Shown: positions 10,880 through 21,582 of the stretch, piece after piece
How positions within the stretch are numbered: the stretch's first letter is position 1
How the letters are laid out: each line of letters starts with the position of its first letter
NCBI GenBank assembly: GCA_013423325.1
Contig: BLJB01000132.1
Coordinates: forward strand, 224,501-288,500
Direction: 5' to 3'
DNA from: Usnea hakonensis
Lineage: Eukaryota; Ascomycota; Lecanoromycetes; Lecanorales; Parmeliaceae
Length of the DNA stretch: 64,000 nt
Notes under the pieces: model-generated
What the model was told of the DNA's origin: nothing
The model's input: only the letters and a program-made list of their open reading frames with translations
Databases searched by the model: none
Translations under genes and position numbers: made by a program

Positions 10880-13800
10880 TTAGTCCTCGTCTTGATCCTC
10901 GTCCTCCAGCATCTTTGCATAATCATCCGCGGATGCGAAAGTGGGCAAGCTCTTCAGCCTCCGTCTCTTACTGCCGCGCTTCTCCGTCTCTGGTCCCGCG
11001 ACCGACTCCGACTTGCTTGGGCCGACTTCCTTGTCGAGTGCCTCTCCAAGATCGCTCGGCATCTCATCGTCGCTATCTAAGAGTGCGTCATCGTCTTCGT
11101 TATCGAGATCAAGAAGGCTTTCAGCACTTTCTGCGAGACCCTCATTGGCGAGTTCGTCCTCCCCAGCAAGGTTGGAGTCGCGATCTTCGTCTTCGATCTC
11201 TTCCATATCACTCTCGATGTCCTCGTCCCCAAAACCACTGTCACTCCCCTCGTCCAATTCGGGCCTACTCTCGACTAGTGCCTTCCAAATATCATCTTCA
11301 TCGCCCTCGTTGCCGCTCTCATCCTCATCCACTTTTCGTGCCGTCTGCTTCTTACTAGCCTTCTCTTTGTCTTTTCCCAGTGTACGGAAGTATTTGTGGA
11401 AGAAGACCTCATCCGCATTGATCTGTTCGCTCCCTTTTTTCCAGAATGCTTCAGAGTTGACTGGTTGTCTATTAGTCGATTTCGAGTAAGCCGATAGCAG
11501 CAACGCGCTTGAGTCGCCGCCAGCCATAGGCTGCATGATACTAGATCCTTTAGGTGCGTTTGTCGCTTTAGGATTTCGGTATACAAAGCGATCGAGGAAG
11601 TGGATGAGAGTGTTAAGGGAGAGGTCCGGCTTAGGAGGCATTTCGCCGTGGGTAACAAGCCGGGTGGCGAACAGGGCGACAGAAGGGTGATAGTGGTGCA
11701 GGAAGGGCGTGACTTCCCAAAGGGAGGACCTTTCAGCATTGCTGTATTTCGGATCGCGTTTCCTTCCATGGTATCTCGCTGTGACCTTATCTGTCTTTTG
11801 TGGAGATGGTCCATTGTCTGCGGTTGTTCCGTTGGATAGCTGCTCTTGGACGTCTCGGAATTCTTCGTCGTCATCGGTTTCTTCCTCCGCTTGATCCAAG
11901 AAAGCCTCGAGGTTGGCGAATACGCCTTCAAGCTCTCTGAGGAGATAAAGAGTACCGCATGAGAACGAGGGCTGGTGCATGGCCACCACCTGCAGTAATC
12001 GTTTTGCAAAGGCCTTGACCCGCTTGACGTTAAGGTCGGACCTCAATGACCTAAAAAGAAGATTCAGGAAAAGGGCCTGTTTCGACGACGTCAGGAGACG
12101 AGGATCGAGTAGTGATTCGTACAAGGTCCGGTAAAACCTATCTATTGAGTCTTGATGAGATCCATTGAGCTGTTGAATTAGTATGAGGGCTTGGATGCTT
12201 GTATTGAAGTTTGACGAGTGGGTCACTTTGAAGAGCGTGTCTAAGTGTTTTTCGAATGATGCCTGGTTAGTGTCAGTAAACGGTACGGCACGGTTGACCC
12301 CAGTGAGCACTGCCGATAGCATTTTTTCTCGCAACTCTTCGTCGACATTGGTTGCTCTTTCTTTCTCGGCCAGTCTCTTCTGCGCTTTTTTTCCTGCAGG
12401 TCTCCCGCCGCCTTGGACTTCTCCCTTCCTGTTAATGCCAACGCCGGCGCTCCTCGTAACTGCCGTGCTCACTTCCTCTGGTTTTGCCAACAGCTGGATG
12501 AAGAGACTGAAATATATGTCAAGTAACTTCTCTCCAACCCCCCCCTGTTTCCCACTCAGGACAGTCTGGTTCAGAGTAATAGTTGCGTAGTATTTAGCAT
12601 GCAGGCTCTGGCCTGGCCGAAACAGAAGATCTGATTCAATAGCTGCGATTATCGTTGGCCTCATGAGAGGATGCGTGGTCTCTAGCTGTAAAATGTTGAA
12701 GGACGCTTTCGAGGCAATCTTTTTGTCTGAATCGCCGAGCTTGTTCACAAGCAATCGGAGAAGATTGGCTTCTTGTTCAGGCTTTTCCTTTAAGAGTTGA
12801 TAGACATAATCCACAGCTTTGCCTCGGGCAAATAATACTTCATCGTTGCACCAGGTCTCAATGATTCTTAAGACTTCGAAGAAAGTAGCTTTCAACCAGT
12901 CTTCGTATGCCCATGAGATGAGATGAGTTTGTTTGACCTGTTTCGGCAATGGATCTTTAGAGGTCCAATTGAAATCAATAGGATCAAATGCAGCAGACAG
13001 CGCAGGTTGGCTAGCAAATGTTCGAAGCCTCCGGTCAGAAGGAAGAAGATTTCCGGGGCCAAACAGATCTTTCAAAGCTCCCAACACTTCAACGGCTTGA
13101 CCACGACTACGTTTACCAGCCAATCCTACCAGACTCCTTAAGGCCTTCATATTATGTACCGGTGATTCTTGTATGGATAATGTCAAAGCCGAGATCTTAT
13201 CGGAGAGCGTACCTGTTGACATTATGGTAGAATAAAACTGATGGGGAGAGGATGCGGATTTATTTGTCTTGACGTATTGGATATTCTCGTTGTCCAGTAG
13301 TGCTTTGGCATGGCTGTGCAGGCGGTCCAGTAAATCAGAAGGCAGGGTCAAGGTCTCTCGGGATGGTAGAGGTGGCGGCGACAACGTGACAGCATGCCAT
13401 TCCGGCTGAGGCAGAAAAACCTGATCAAGACATATCAGCATGAAAATCGAAAACCTGAAACGAATGGGAATGGTTGTCTGCTGACCAAGGATCTTTGCCC
13501 TTTACCGGCAGAGGTGGCATTTGATAACGCTGGTTTGCTGCCAATCCTCTCTGCGTTTGAATTAATCATTTCAGGATAGATGTCCTCTTCTAGCATTTCT
13601 ACCTCGTCTGCCTTCACAGATTCGAACTCGGCTATCATGTCTCTCTTGCCTAATGTATCGACACCTAGTTGTCGAATCAACTGCAATGTCTCCTTCTCCA
13701 GCCCGCTTCCCGAGCTCAAACTCGCCTCCTCGCCTTCGATCTCTGATCCCGACGCAAGTTCAGCTATGAGGTCGACATCTTCCTTCGTGCCCCCAAGCGC

Positions 13801-14244
13801 CCTTAATTCCTCATCGAAATTTATGTCATTATTTGATCCAGTATTCCGGTTCCTGCTTCCAAGCTTGATGGAGTTGACATCGTTTGACCTCTTCCAATGA
13901 CCCTCTTCCTTGACGCGCCCATCCCGCAATCTCTTCTTTCTTTGGCTCGACTCCAGGGTCCCTGCGGGCTTCTGCTTTCCTCTAATCATACTGCTATTGC
14001 TAGCAGAGCTGACAGCAGATTTAGGTTTGGATGCCGTAATTGCATTTTGTCTGTTCTCTTCCCCAAAATTTGGGATCTTGGTCTTCGGTTTTGCTGGTGT
14101 GCCTTTCGAGAACCCTCTCTTATTTGGATATATGAGATTGCTCTCAATTTTGTCCGTCAAGCTTCGCAAAGTATCTGGGTTGAAGTCCGGGACAACATTT
14201 TCTGAAGATACGGGGAAATGGGGACTCTTCGATTTTGCAGGCAT
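10880..14244 (-). CDS. NOC1: Ribosome biogenesis factor NOC1/MAK21 (CBF domain)
   Basis: Two exons, 14244-13486 and 13420-10880, give 1099 residues. The product is a nucleolar pre-60S assembly factor that works with NOC2 and belongs to the CEBPZ/MAK21 family. The amino end is basic and disordered (MPAKSKSPHFP..., RKKRLRDGR). The middle is helical-repeat sequence, with the CBF/Mak21 domain around FVYRNPK and SALLLSAYSKS. The carboxy third is strongly acidic with a terminal basic patch (KRGSKRRRLKSL). The 65-nt intron uses an uncommon donor, GTCAGC, with a CTGAT branch site and GATCAG acceptor. The join gives QRSLVFLPQPEWHAV, matching the family's conserved xPxPxWH region. Without it the two large frames are separate. 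The intron model fits phase but should be confirmed by cDNA. Confidence 0.9.
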
Positions 14245-14465
14245 GGTGATCCTTGGTTGATGCATGGTTTGAAGAAAGTTGATTTCTTTCCAAAATTCGA
14301 GCATCTGTTTTAGGCAGGTTTTCCCGAACATTAGCCATGATAATCCGACTAAGCTCTCAGATGCACCAACTCTCAAGTCGAACAAACAAGTGGTGATTAA
14401 GTACTTGAAACTCTGTTGGAATTGGATCAATGTTCCAGGCATGCTAATCTACTTCGCTCAATCAT

Positions 14466-15250
14466 TCAATTATCCGACATATAATTAACAGAAGCCTGAA
14501 CAATTTTCATGACGACTTGTATCTCTGGTACATCTCTTGGAGCATATAGCAAGACATATTGATATGACACAGCGACGCCCGCAATCCACTTCAAAGGATC
14601 GACACCAGATAAGCCATGTCGCTGACCCCAGCCGGCATCGAGAACCTTAATACAATCTTGAGGGGAGAGGGTGACGTGAATCGAGTGATCTCCACTTGAG
14701 TGGACGTGCGAGATCTCTCTCTGCACGCCCCGTGCGACCGATGAGGCCGGGACATCCTCTTTTAAAAAGATGGCACTGGCATGGGTCTCTAGTACAGATT
14801 TGCGCCTCTCGACGATCTTCTGGTTCTCCGTCGCAAGACGATCGAATTCTTGCACCACTTGCTGGTTGGCTATAGTTTAGTCGATGCTGCTCTAAACGAG
14901 CAAGGGTGGTGCAATACCGCTTTAATATTTTCATCAGGAATTTGTGAAAGCTGTCTTTGCGGTACTGGATGTGATCCCATCAGGGGCCGTGAGCCGGCGC
15001 GAAATGGAAGACAATGATGCGGTAGCCAGGTTCTCTTATCGTTGCTCTTATAATACTCCATTGTACCGAGCATCTCAGCGCTCATCATTCGGAGAAGACC
15101 GGCAGATAACACCCAGCCAAATATATTGTGAGGTAATCCGCCAGCACCATAGTTCATGAATAAGCTGTAGTCGCGCCAGAAGACCAAGCCAAGAAGCGGA
15201 GTCAGACCGACTGCTACGACGGCCCCTCCAATCATTGCAACCGTAGGCAT
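14466..15250 (-). CDS. Luciferase-fold (DUF5519-type) domain protein, copy B
   Basis: Two exons, 15250-14918 and 14861-14466, give 242 residues. The 56-nt intron has donor GTATTG, a GACTAAAC branch region and acceptor CCAG, and gives ENIKAQVVQEFDRLATENQ. It is homologous to the protein at 1854-2942. Shared blocks are an amino-terminal hydrophobic helix, RDY-F--YGAGG, S-LETHASAIFLK versus S-FEKHGLALFL, HVHSS---SIHVTLSP-D, AGWGQRHGLSG and YAPRD. Divergence is high, so this is an old duplication or two separate family members rather than a recent copy. Between GWGQRH and YAPRD copy B has a few extra residues (PLKWIAG). Biochemical role unknown. Confidence 0.75.
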
Positions 15251-15573
15251 CAGTAGGGGGGAAGTCTTACTCCGTTGTACTTTAAGATTAATAAATGAGC
15301 GAGTATAGCAAAGCAGTGTTTACACAGTACCTCAAATAGAAAATATGAGGGTGTTGCTCCGAGTGGGAAAAATGACAGAGTCCGGAGGGAGACTGAACAA
15401 TTGAAGTACTTAGGGTTAGGGTGTCGACCTCGGTACTAACACGCTACACGACTGCTACACGAACCGAGGGCAGATACGCTAAGATAACTTAGTCCTGCCC
15501 CTAACTCGATCTCCGAGCATCTTTTGCGAAATTATCATACCAATTGATATATGGGCCAAGTTTTGTCAGAAGC
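15251..15573. promoter_or_regulatory. Short divergent promoter with telobox
   Basis: 323 bp shared by luciferase-fold gene B (minus) and the TPR-like gene (plus). It contains the perfect dimer TTAGGGTTAGGG at 15410-15421. In fungi, as in plants, such telobox-like motifs occur in promoters and can bind Myb-type telomere-repeat factors. The link to these genes is inference. Confidence 0.45.
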
Positions 15574-17983
15574 ATGACGAAGAAGAAGAAGTCAACAAAT
15601 GATGCAGGCCCTATCGATGGGTCTGTATCCGCCAAGCCAGCCTCTCCGTTTATTTCCAATCCTGCTCCCACTTCCACCACGCTGCAATCCGCCGCCAAGA
15701 GCAAAAGCCCTGATCCATCGACTTCGGCTTTAATAATTTGTCGTAACAAGCATTGGCGATGTAATTGCTGTTCATGGCTTTGAAAAGACAGTGCTTATGT
15801 ACTATGCAGATATCTCCAGCTTCCATGGTCCCTGGCTGCAGCTGCCCCCCGAAGTTCTGGAATCGCTTGCCTACAGCAACTATGATTCCCCTCGTCCTCG
15901 TCCTATTGATCCCGCCGTCTTCTTCGATCTTGTCAAAGTTCGCCGCTTGGTCGAGGAGGCAACTGATCTCGCCGTGCGCGCTGCCAATGGCACGACATCC
16001 TCCGCCTTGAGCAATTCTTTAAGTGCGGGAAACGGGATACTAGGGGGTGGAGGCGCAGCTGCTTTGGGATTGGGCATTGGTGGAGGTGGACCCAACGCAA
16101 AACTCAGCAGAGAAAGAAAACACCGCATGCGAGAGCAGGCGACCCAAAAGCTTTCGCGCGCATATCAATTTGACGAAATTGCAGCCAGCGTGGCTACGAT
16201 GCAGGGGGCTTCGTCTCTGGAGGAGGTTGCAAAGCTAGTTTTACAACGAAGTGCAAATGATACTGACGCCAAATACGTCCATTTCTTTCACGAGAAGATC
16301 CCTTCTAGGATGCTTGCGCAATGCACCACCCTGGAGCCACTGGACCAGGTCATTCAAGATCGTCCGACCGAAGGAGCGCTCCTGCGAACGAGGGCTGTTA
16401 CTAGAATATTCAAAGATGACTACTCAGGCGCTGCACGTGATCTCACCGAGGCTCTGTCTGTCTGCCGATACACTATGGCTCAGCACAAAGCAGGAAGGGG
16501 ACAATTAGAGCTTGCGAATGCTCTGGGAGGGTCGGAAAGAAAGAATGGGGGCGCGCACGATCGCAAGTACGAGGCTGCCAAGGTTGAGGAGGCAGATCAA
16601 CCCAGCAGTCTCGAGACGCAGTTACTTTTCCACCGAGCGGGCGTGTACCTCGCCCTTGCTTGCCAGAACGTCGATGCCTCGCTAGACGGGTTGAATGCAG
16701 CGCAAGAGCCATCAGCGCAAGAGTCATCAGTACCGCAGCCTAGCATTCCAAGAACCTTTGCAGAAAGGGAGACTCATGTGAGTCGGCTAGAAGCTCGTAA
16801 GTTGGTAAAGACCAACGCCAAACGGGCTCTGCGCGATTATCTAGGCTTTCTTTCCCACTTCGACTATACTCCAGGTCTACCAGCAGAGGTTGCCGAGGAG
16901 TTTTTCCGGAAAGTCAATGCCGCAGCAGGAGCTTTCGCAAAGCCAAAGGTGACTTCTGCGAACAGGCTGCTCGAGACACCCGGGACTTCCAATCTGACTA
17001 ATGGACATCTCTCTGATGCGCTCGTTCCTCAGACAAGTAATGATCGCCGCCAACGTCGTGCTTCCAGCAGTGGTCGTTATGAGAAGTCCTACGCTGGACT
17101 TCCACTGCCCGCGATCTACCCGGTCTCTTCTCTTTTCTCATCGTCACCCCCTGACGACCTCCCGCCTTACCCGGCAACTTCGCAAGCACTCGTCCCTCGC
17201 AAGTCTTCGTCGACGCGGAAGAACGCAGATGACATCGCAAACCACTTTATGGCACAGTCCGAGCAGCACGAAGCCGTTACGTACCATCCTCTCTTCACAG
17301 ACGCTCTTCACTCACTTTTGCTTTGTCATTCGCTCATCCAGACGTCCCCAAAGGAGTATTTAAGACATGCTCACATGGTAGCCCGATTGGCCCGCGTCTG
17401 TGACGGCTATCCGATCTTCCTCGCTGCTCGTTCGCCCAGTCGAGCAGACTGGATTGAAGTAGTACGACGTGCTAACAACTGGATTGGGCTACAGCAGTCC
17501 TGGGAGACACTGTGTGCACCTGCTCCTTTGCCTGGCCATATTGGTGCAACAAAGAAAGAAGAGACCGAGGAACAAGCGAAAGAGCGTCATCGGCAAGAGG
17601 CTATTCTCGAAGCTTTGGCTGATGAGCGTGTGCATGACGAGGCAAGCTTTCAGGCTGCCGTAGCGGCAAGAGAGCGCAGAGCTGAGGAGCAGAGACGGGA
17701 AGAGCTTGGCAAGGATGGCAACAGTCCGAAGCGGTGGGCACAAGAAGACGGGAAGGAGTATCCCATCAGTACTGAGAGGGCGGAAGCTATTGCAAGATGG
17801 GTGAGAGAAGCTCCACTCGCCGTTGCTGGCGCTGGGAGGACGAAGCGAGGGCCGAAGAAAGGCAAGGGGCGAAAAGCGCCTGAGCGCCCATCTGATCTGA
17901 ATGCCGTCGTGGACGACTTAGCCAGAACTGGTGAGCTGGTAGATGTAGGCGGCAATGAAGCTGAAGAAGGGGGGGAACCATAG
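15574..17983 (+). CDS. Conserved TPR-like fungal protein of unknown function
   Basis: Two exons, 15574-15760 and 15810-17983, joined over a 49-nt intron (donor GTAATT, acceptor ATGCAG), give 786 residues. The join yields CRNKHWRYISSFHGPWLQLPPE. ATG 15574 is chosen because the next residues are the lysine run MTKKKKS; the upstream in-frame ATG at 15544 is also possible. Features seen are a Ser/Pro-rich amino end, a Gly-rich linker (GNGILGGGGAAALGLGIGGG, about residues 145-165), a basic RERKHRMREQATQKL segment, and TPR-like helices (RAVTRIFKDDYSGAARDLTEAL and LLFHRAGVYLALACQNVDA). A Glu/Arg-rich coiled-coil region and a basic tail (KRGPKKGKGRK) follow. It resembles a conserved Pezizomycotina family, but I know no function for it. 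Confidence 0.8.
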
Positions 17984-18350
17984 CCTGTTTTGATGCTACC
18001 GTACAGAGGCTCTGGTTCAGTACTGCTGAAATCCAAGATCCTCCGAGGTAGACCGTATAGAATCGACGTTAGCACGTAGTCAAAGCTGAGGACGTAATCG
18101 TCTACAAAGGGGGCTTCTACGTCTATGTTTTGTCTCGAAGCCATTGTGACCTAGCTTAAGTTGCGCTCATCCCTCGTAGTCCCTAGTTACAGGACATGGG
18201 GACGGCACTAACATGGCTTATCCATGTGGAATGAATGCTGTGATTCAACACTTCGCAGGGTCGATGGAAACATAGAACACTACCGCAAATACAACTTTGA
18301 ACATCTCGGTCTTGTACTCATAAACATCCAAGCACATCTGGAACTTAACA
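17984..18350. other. Spacer between convergent genes
   Basis: 367 bp between the TPR-like gene and the first Zn2Cys6 regulator. A minus-strand open frame extends from here into the TPR-like gene but is only its antisense shadow. No other signal seen. Confidence 0.5.
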
Positions 18351-20532
18351 CTAAGAAAAGCTTCGATCCATTAACGGACCGGCCAACGCATATTGACCAT
18401 GGCCAGTAGTAGGAGGAGGGTTCCTATTCCTTTCATCGTAGCTATTTTGTAGCATCTGTCGCACATCACTGGACTGCATCCTAAATTCCTTGAGCGGGTC
18501 CGAGTGTCCAAATCTCAACCCCAAATACTCAAGAGTCTTGTCGCATAGGTCCAGGCACCTATAGGCTCTACTTAACATCTCGCCAACGGTTCGATGTTTG
18601 AGCACAGGAGCTAATGAAGACGTTGGGACCTGCGGTGGAGACCTTGAGAAGCTACTGCCGAACAACAAAGCGAAATCACTCAGAAGCAAGGCAAGGAGGC
18701 GTTTCACTACAAATGAAACCCTCAACATATCATGGAAGGTGTAAAATGCAAAGTTCTTCGTGTCGCTACCGATAGAAGACATCAAGTCTGCGTATTCGAC
18801 GGCAAATTCGAAGATTAAGAACTTGCCATAATTGGTAAGGTCGTCGTCTAGATCAGGTGGTGATAAGATCAGGATACTACTAAAAAGAGCTTCGCAGCGT
18901 ATCAGCTTCTTGATTGGCTTCTTGATCTGATCGGGCAGCTTGCTGCAGAGTCTGTGAATATCTTCGACCGAGCCGATGATAATCGGCCATGGTTTTTCCA
19001 TTGCCTGGCGGCTGGATTGGAAAAGTTTTTGGTACGCGTTGGACTCAATCTGGCGTAGAAATCTCAGATAAGTTGCGGGATTGATATCATGCAGAAAGAC
19101 TTGGCTTGTGTCCGATGAGCCCGGCCTTTGAGGCGGACGCGCAACTCTGGTGGAGTCATCTGTGAATGAGAACGCTCGGAGATGGACTAAGCTAGTAGAT
19201 CTGTGGAAAATGTCAGTCATGTGGACTCTGTGATTGCCCTCCAGTTACTCAGTAGATAAGTCGGTGTCACAAGGGATTTCAATGATACGTGGAAATATAA
19301 CCGATTTGGAAGATTGCAACAGTGGTAGAAGAGTCTAATAAAGCCGAGAGATTCGGAAAGTAAAAGTGTCTAACACGTTGCAGTACATTGGTCAATATTA
19401 ACGCCACAGATTCAGATTGAAAGGGTCTCGACGCGTCCGAGGCTTGACATTTGGGGAAAAGCGTTACTGACCGATCTAGTGCATATACACTATCGTAAAC
19501 ACGTATACGCATATCAAATTCGGGTTGTTTGAGGCGCAGCTCCTCAGGTGGATCTTGGTGTAGGCCAATATCTACCATGACGCGGGAGGCAAGTCCAATT
19601 AAATACCAACAGTTGAAATGACCAGGATCCAGCATAGCGTACAAGACCAATTGAAGAATAGCTTGAATGCCCACGACAGAGCCCGGGTGAACGACAGCCT
19701 CAATCTCCTCAAGTGCTGCAGCTGCATGGCGAACCGCATCCTGGTATCTTAGGTCATCTCTCTGTCGTGACAAAGATGCAATCGCCGTCGCAAGTACTAG
19801 TCGAACGGTCCAACGGTCAATAGGCAGGGCATGGCGACCATTATCTTGATAGACAGCATCGATGGACTGGAAGAGTTTGGCTTCCGATAAGAAAGGGTAA
19901 AGTGTGTGAATGTTCTCCATATAGTGGTTGATTGATGGCGTAATCTCGTACCTCTGGGGAAGGACGTTATTGACGCATTTGGGCATATCAAGGACGGACG
20001 AAGTCGAGAGGACAAGCCTGGCGAACGACATTTCTCTAGAGAAGCCAGAGAAGTCTCTTGCGGTTGCGTTGACAGAGCTGATGTCACCAATTTGTCAGAT
20101 GTTAGACACGGGGATACCAAGCCTCTCGACTTACAGGAAGCCGAAGTCTGCAACCAGGTCGTCTACATTGGAGGCTTCCTGACGCTGAGCTCCACTGCTA
20201 ACAAGCCTCGGAGTGACAATGTTTTCGGGAGAAGGCCAAGCTCGCGCGGCAGAAGAATTCGTGGAGGCTTTCCGAGCTTTTGCTTGAACGAGCTGCTTCT
20301 CCAACTTCTCAACCCGAGTTTCCAGGGAGGCAACATAGCTCCGTTCTTTGCCTTTTGCAAAAAGATCACTGGCACTGGAACATTCTTTGCTCCGACCTGC
20401 TCGTTCACAGGCAGTGCAGGCGGGCAGTTTACCGTCGCACTTGACTTTGGCTGCGCGACACCTCTGGCATGCTGACACTGGTCGACTGACTCGCAACAAA
20501 GGAGTCTCGAACCTGGAGGAAGCGGTAGACAT
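18351..20532 (-). CDS. Zn(II)2Cys6 transcription factor A
   Basis: Three exons (20532-20135, 20077-19472, 19200-18351) give 617 residues. The amino end carries a Gal4-type binuclear zinc cluster, C22-x2-C25-x6-C32-x6-C39-x2-C42-x8-C51, followed by a basic linker and a coiled-coil dimerisation helix (SYVASLETRVEKLEKQLVQAK). The middle homology region (fungal-specific transcription factor domain) starts after LVADFGFLSVNATARDF, which spans the first splice. It includes HTLYPFLSEAKLF, SRVMVDIGLHQD and RIRVYDSVYALDRS. The first intron (57 nt) has donor GTAAGT. The second is long (271 nt), with donor GTCAGT and acceptor CCACAG, and gives YALDRSTSLVHLRAFSFTDD. Target genes cannot be read from sequence. 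It is divergent from regulator B across about 1 kb. Confidence 0.88.
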
Positions 20533-21582
20533 GATTTAATAGCAGCAAGACTTGGGTTTCTGGGGGGTAAGTTTGATTCGTCGAACGTTGCTCACGTAGT
20601 GGTCATCATTTGTCAGAAAGTAGAAGAATGAAAGGTCGAGGCTATCTTATGATTGGTGCGGGGAAAGCGATTGGTATTATTGGTAAATTAAAGTGTTGTG
20701 ATCTGATTGGAGGCGCTTAGAAACAGATTTGGCAGTGCTGAGTGCACTCAGCACGCCACCGTTACGGACATAAGTGATAAGTGGCCGAGATTGGATGCAT
20801 TAGCAATTGATGGCTCGGTGATATGTACATGTGGATAAGCAGGAGATTAAGTAAATACCTTACTCCGTACTTTAGGAGTACGGTGAGTCGGTGTGACGAC
20901 TTTATAACGCACAGCCTCACAAGGCCATACCTTATTGCCGCAAATTATGAGGGACTCATGGCCGCAGCAGCCTTGTAAGGCTTGACCAAGACGAAGGTTC
21001 GAGGGCTTCTCGGGTGCTAATACCTACCTTACCTACGGAGTACCTTACCTACCTTACCTTTAGTGCGGATAGATTCGGGAAGCCCACGGTAAGCCCCACG
21101 GTAAGGCCGTACACTATCTTGTGACTACCTAGGTAGGTAGGTATGAGTACCTTATAGTACTCCCAACCTATGATCCACCATCCACTACCCATCGCACCCT
21201 AACGCGCCTGCAGTAGTGCGAACTGAGAGGCTTGGAGCCTTGCACCAAAGCGAGCCATGATTGTTATGGGCGTCCCCACAAACTCTCTCTCTCTCTTGCG
21301 AAGCGGTGAGATATTCAACTTCGGTCCGCGACTAGTTTGCCTTTACATGTCATCATAGTTTCATGAAGCGTTCATGGCACGTATTTCATCCTTCGTCGCC
21401 ATTTCTACTCTACAAAAGACATCATATCAAGGCCAGAATCACCCGGAACTGCCTTTCGCTACCGTCATTTCCACATTCTGAATGTGTCATCCAAGCAGTC
21501 ACCTCGCTCTTTTCAAAGCACCCCTGTACTTAATGGCATAGATCAATATCTTTATCCCACCAGTTGATCGATCGAATTCCCG
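20533..21582. promoter_or_regulatory. Repeat-rich divergent promoter of two Zn2Cys6 regulators
   Basis: 1,050 bp separating two regulator genes transcribed away from each other. It contains stacked CCTTACCTACC motifs (21021-21060), their complement GGTAGGTAGGTA (21130-21143), an inverted repeat CCGTACTTTAGGAGTACGG (about 20865-20884) and a duplicated CCCACGGTAAG (about 21080-21105). A pyrimidine-rich stretch precedes regulator B. No ORF of note. Confidence 0.5.
21021..21060 (+). repeat. Stacked TACCTTACC/CCTTACCTACC motifs
   Basis: Four or more overlapping copies of a CTTACCTAC-type word occur in 40 bp within the divergent promoter. Similar words recur upstream of other genes in the window. 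Confidence 0.6.

Noticed and set aside
10941..11489. Plus-strand Ser-rich open frame of 182 codons
   Set aside because: It is the antisense of the acidic carboxy-terminal region of NOC1; Asp/Glu codons read backwards give Ser/Leu.
17650..18144. Minus-strand open frame of 164 codons
   Set aside because: Mostly antisense to the TPR-like gene; no conserved features.
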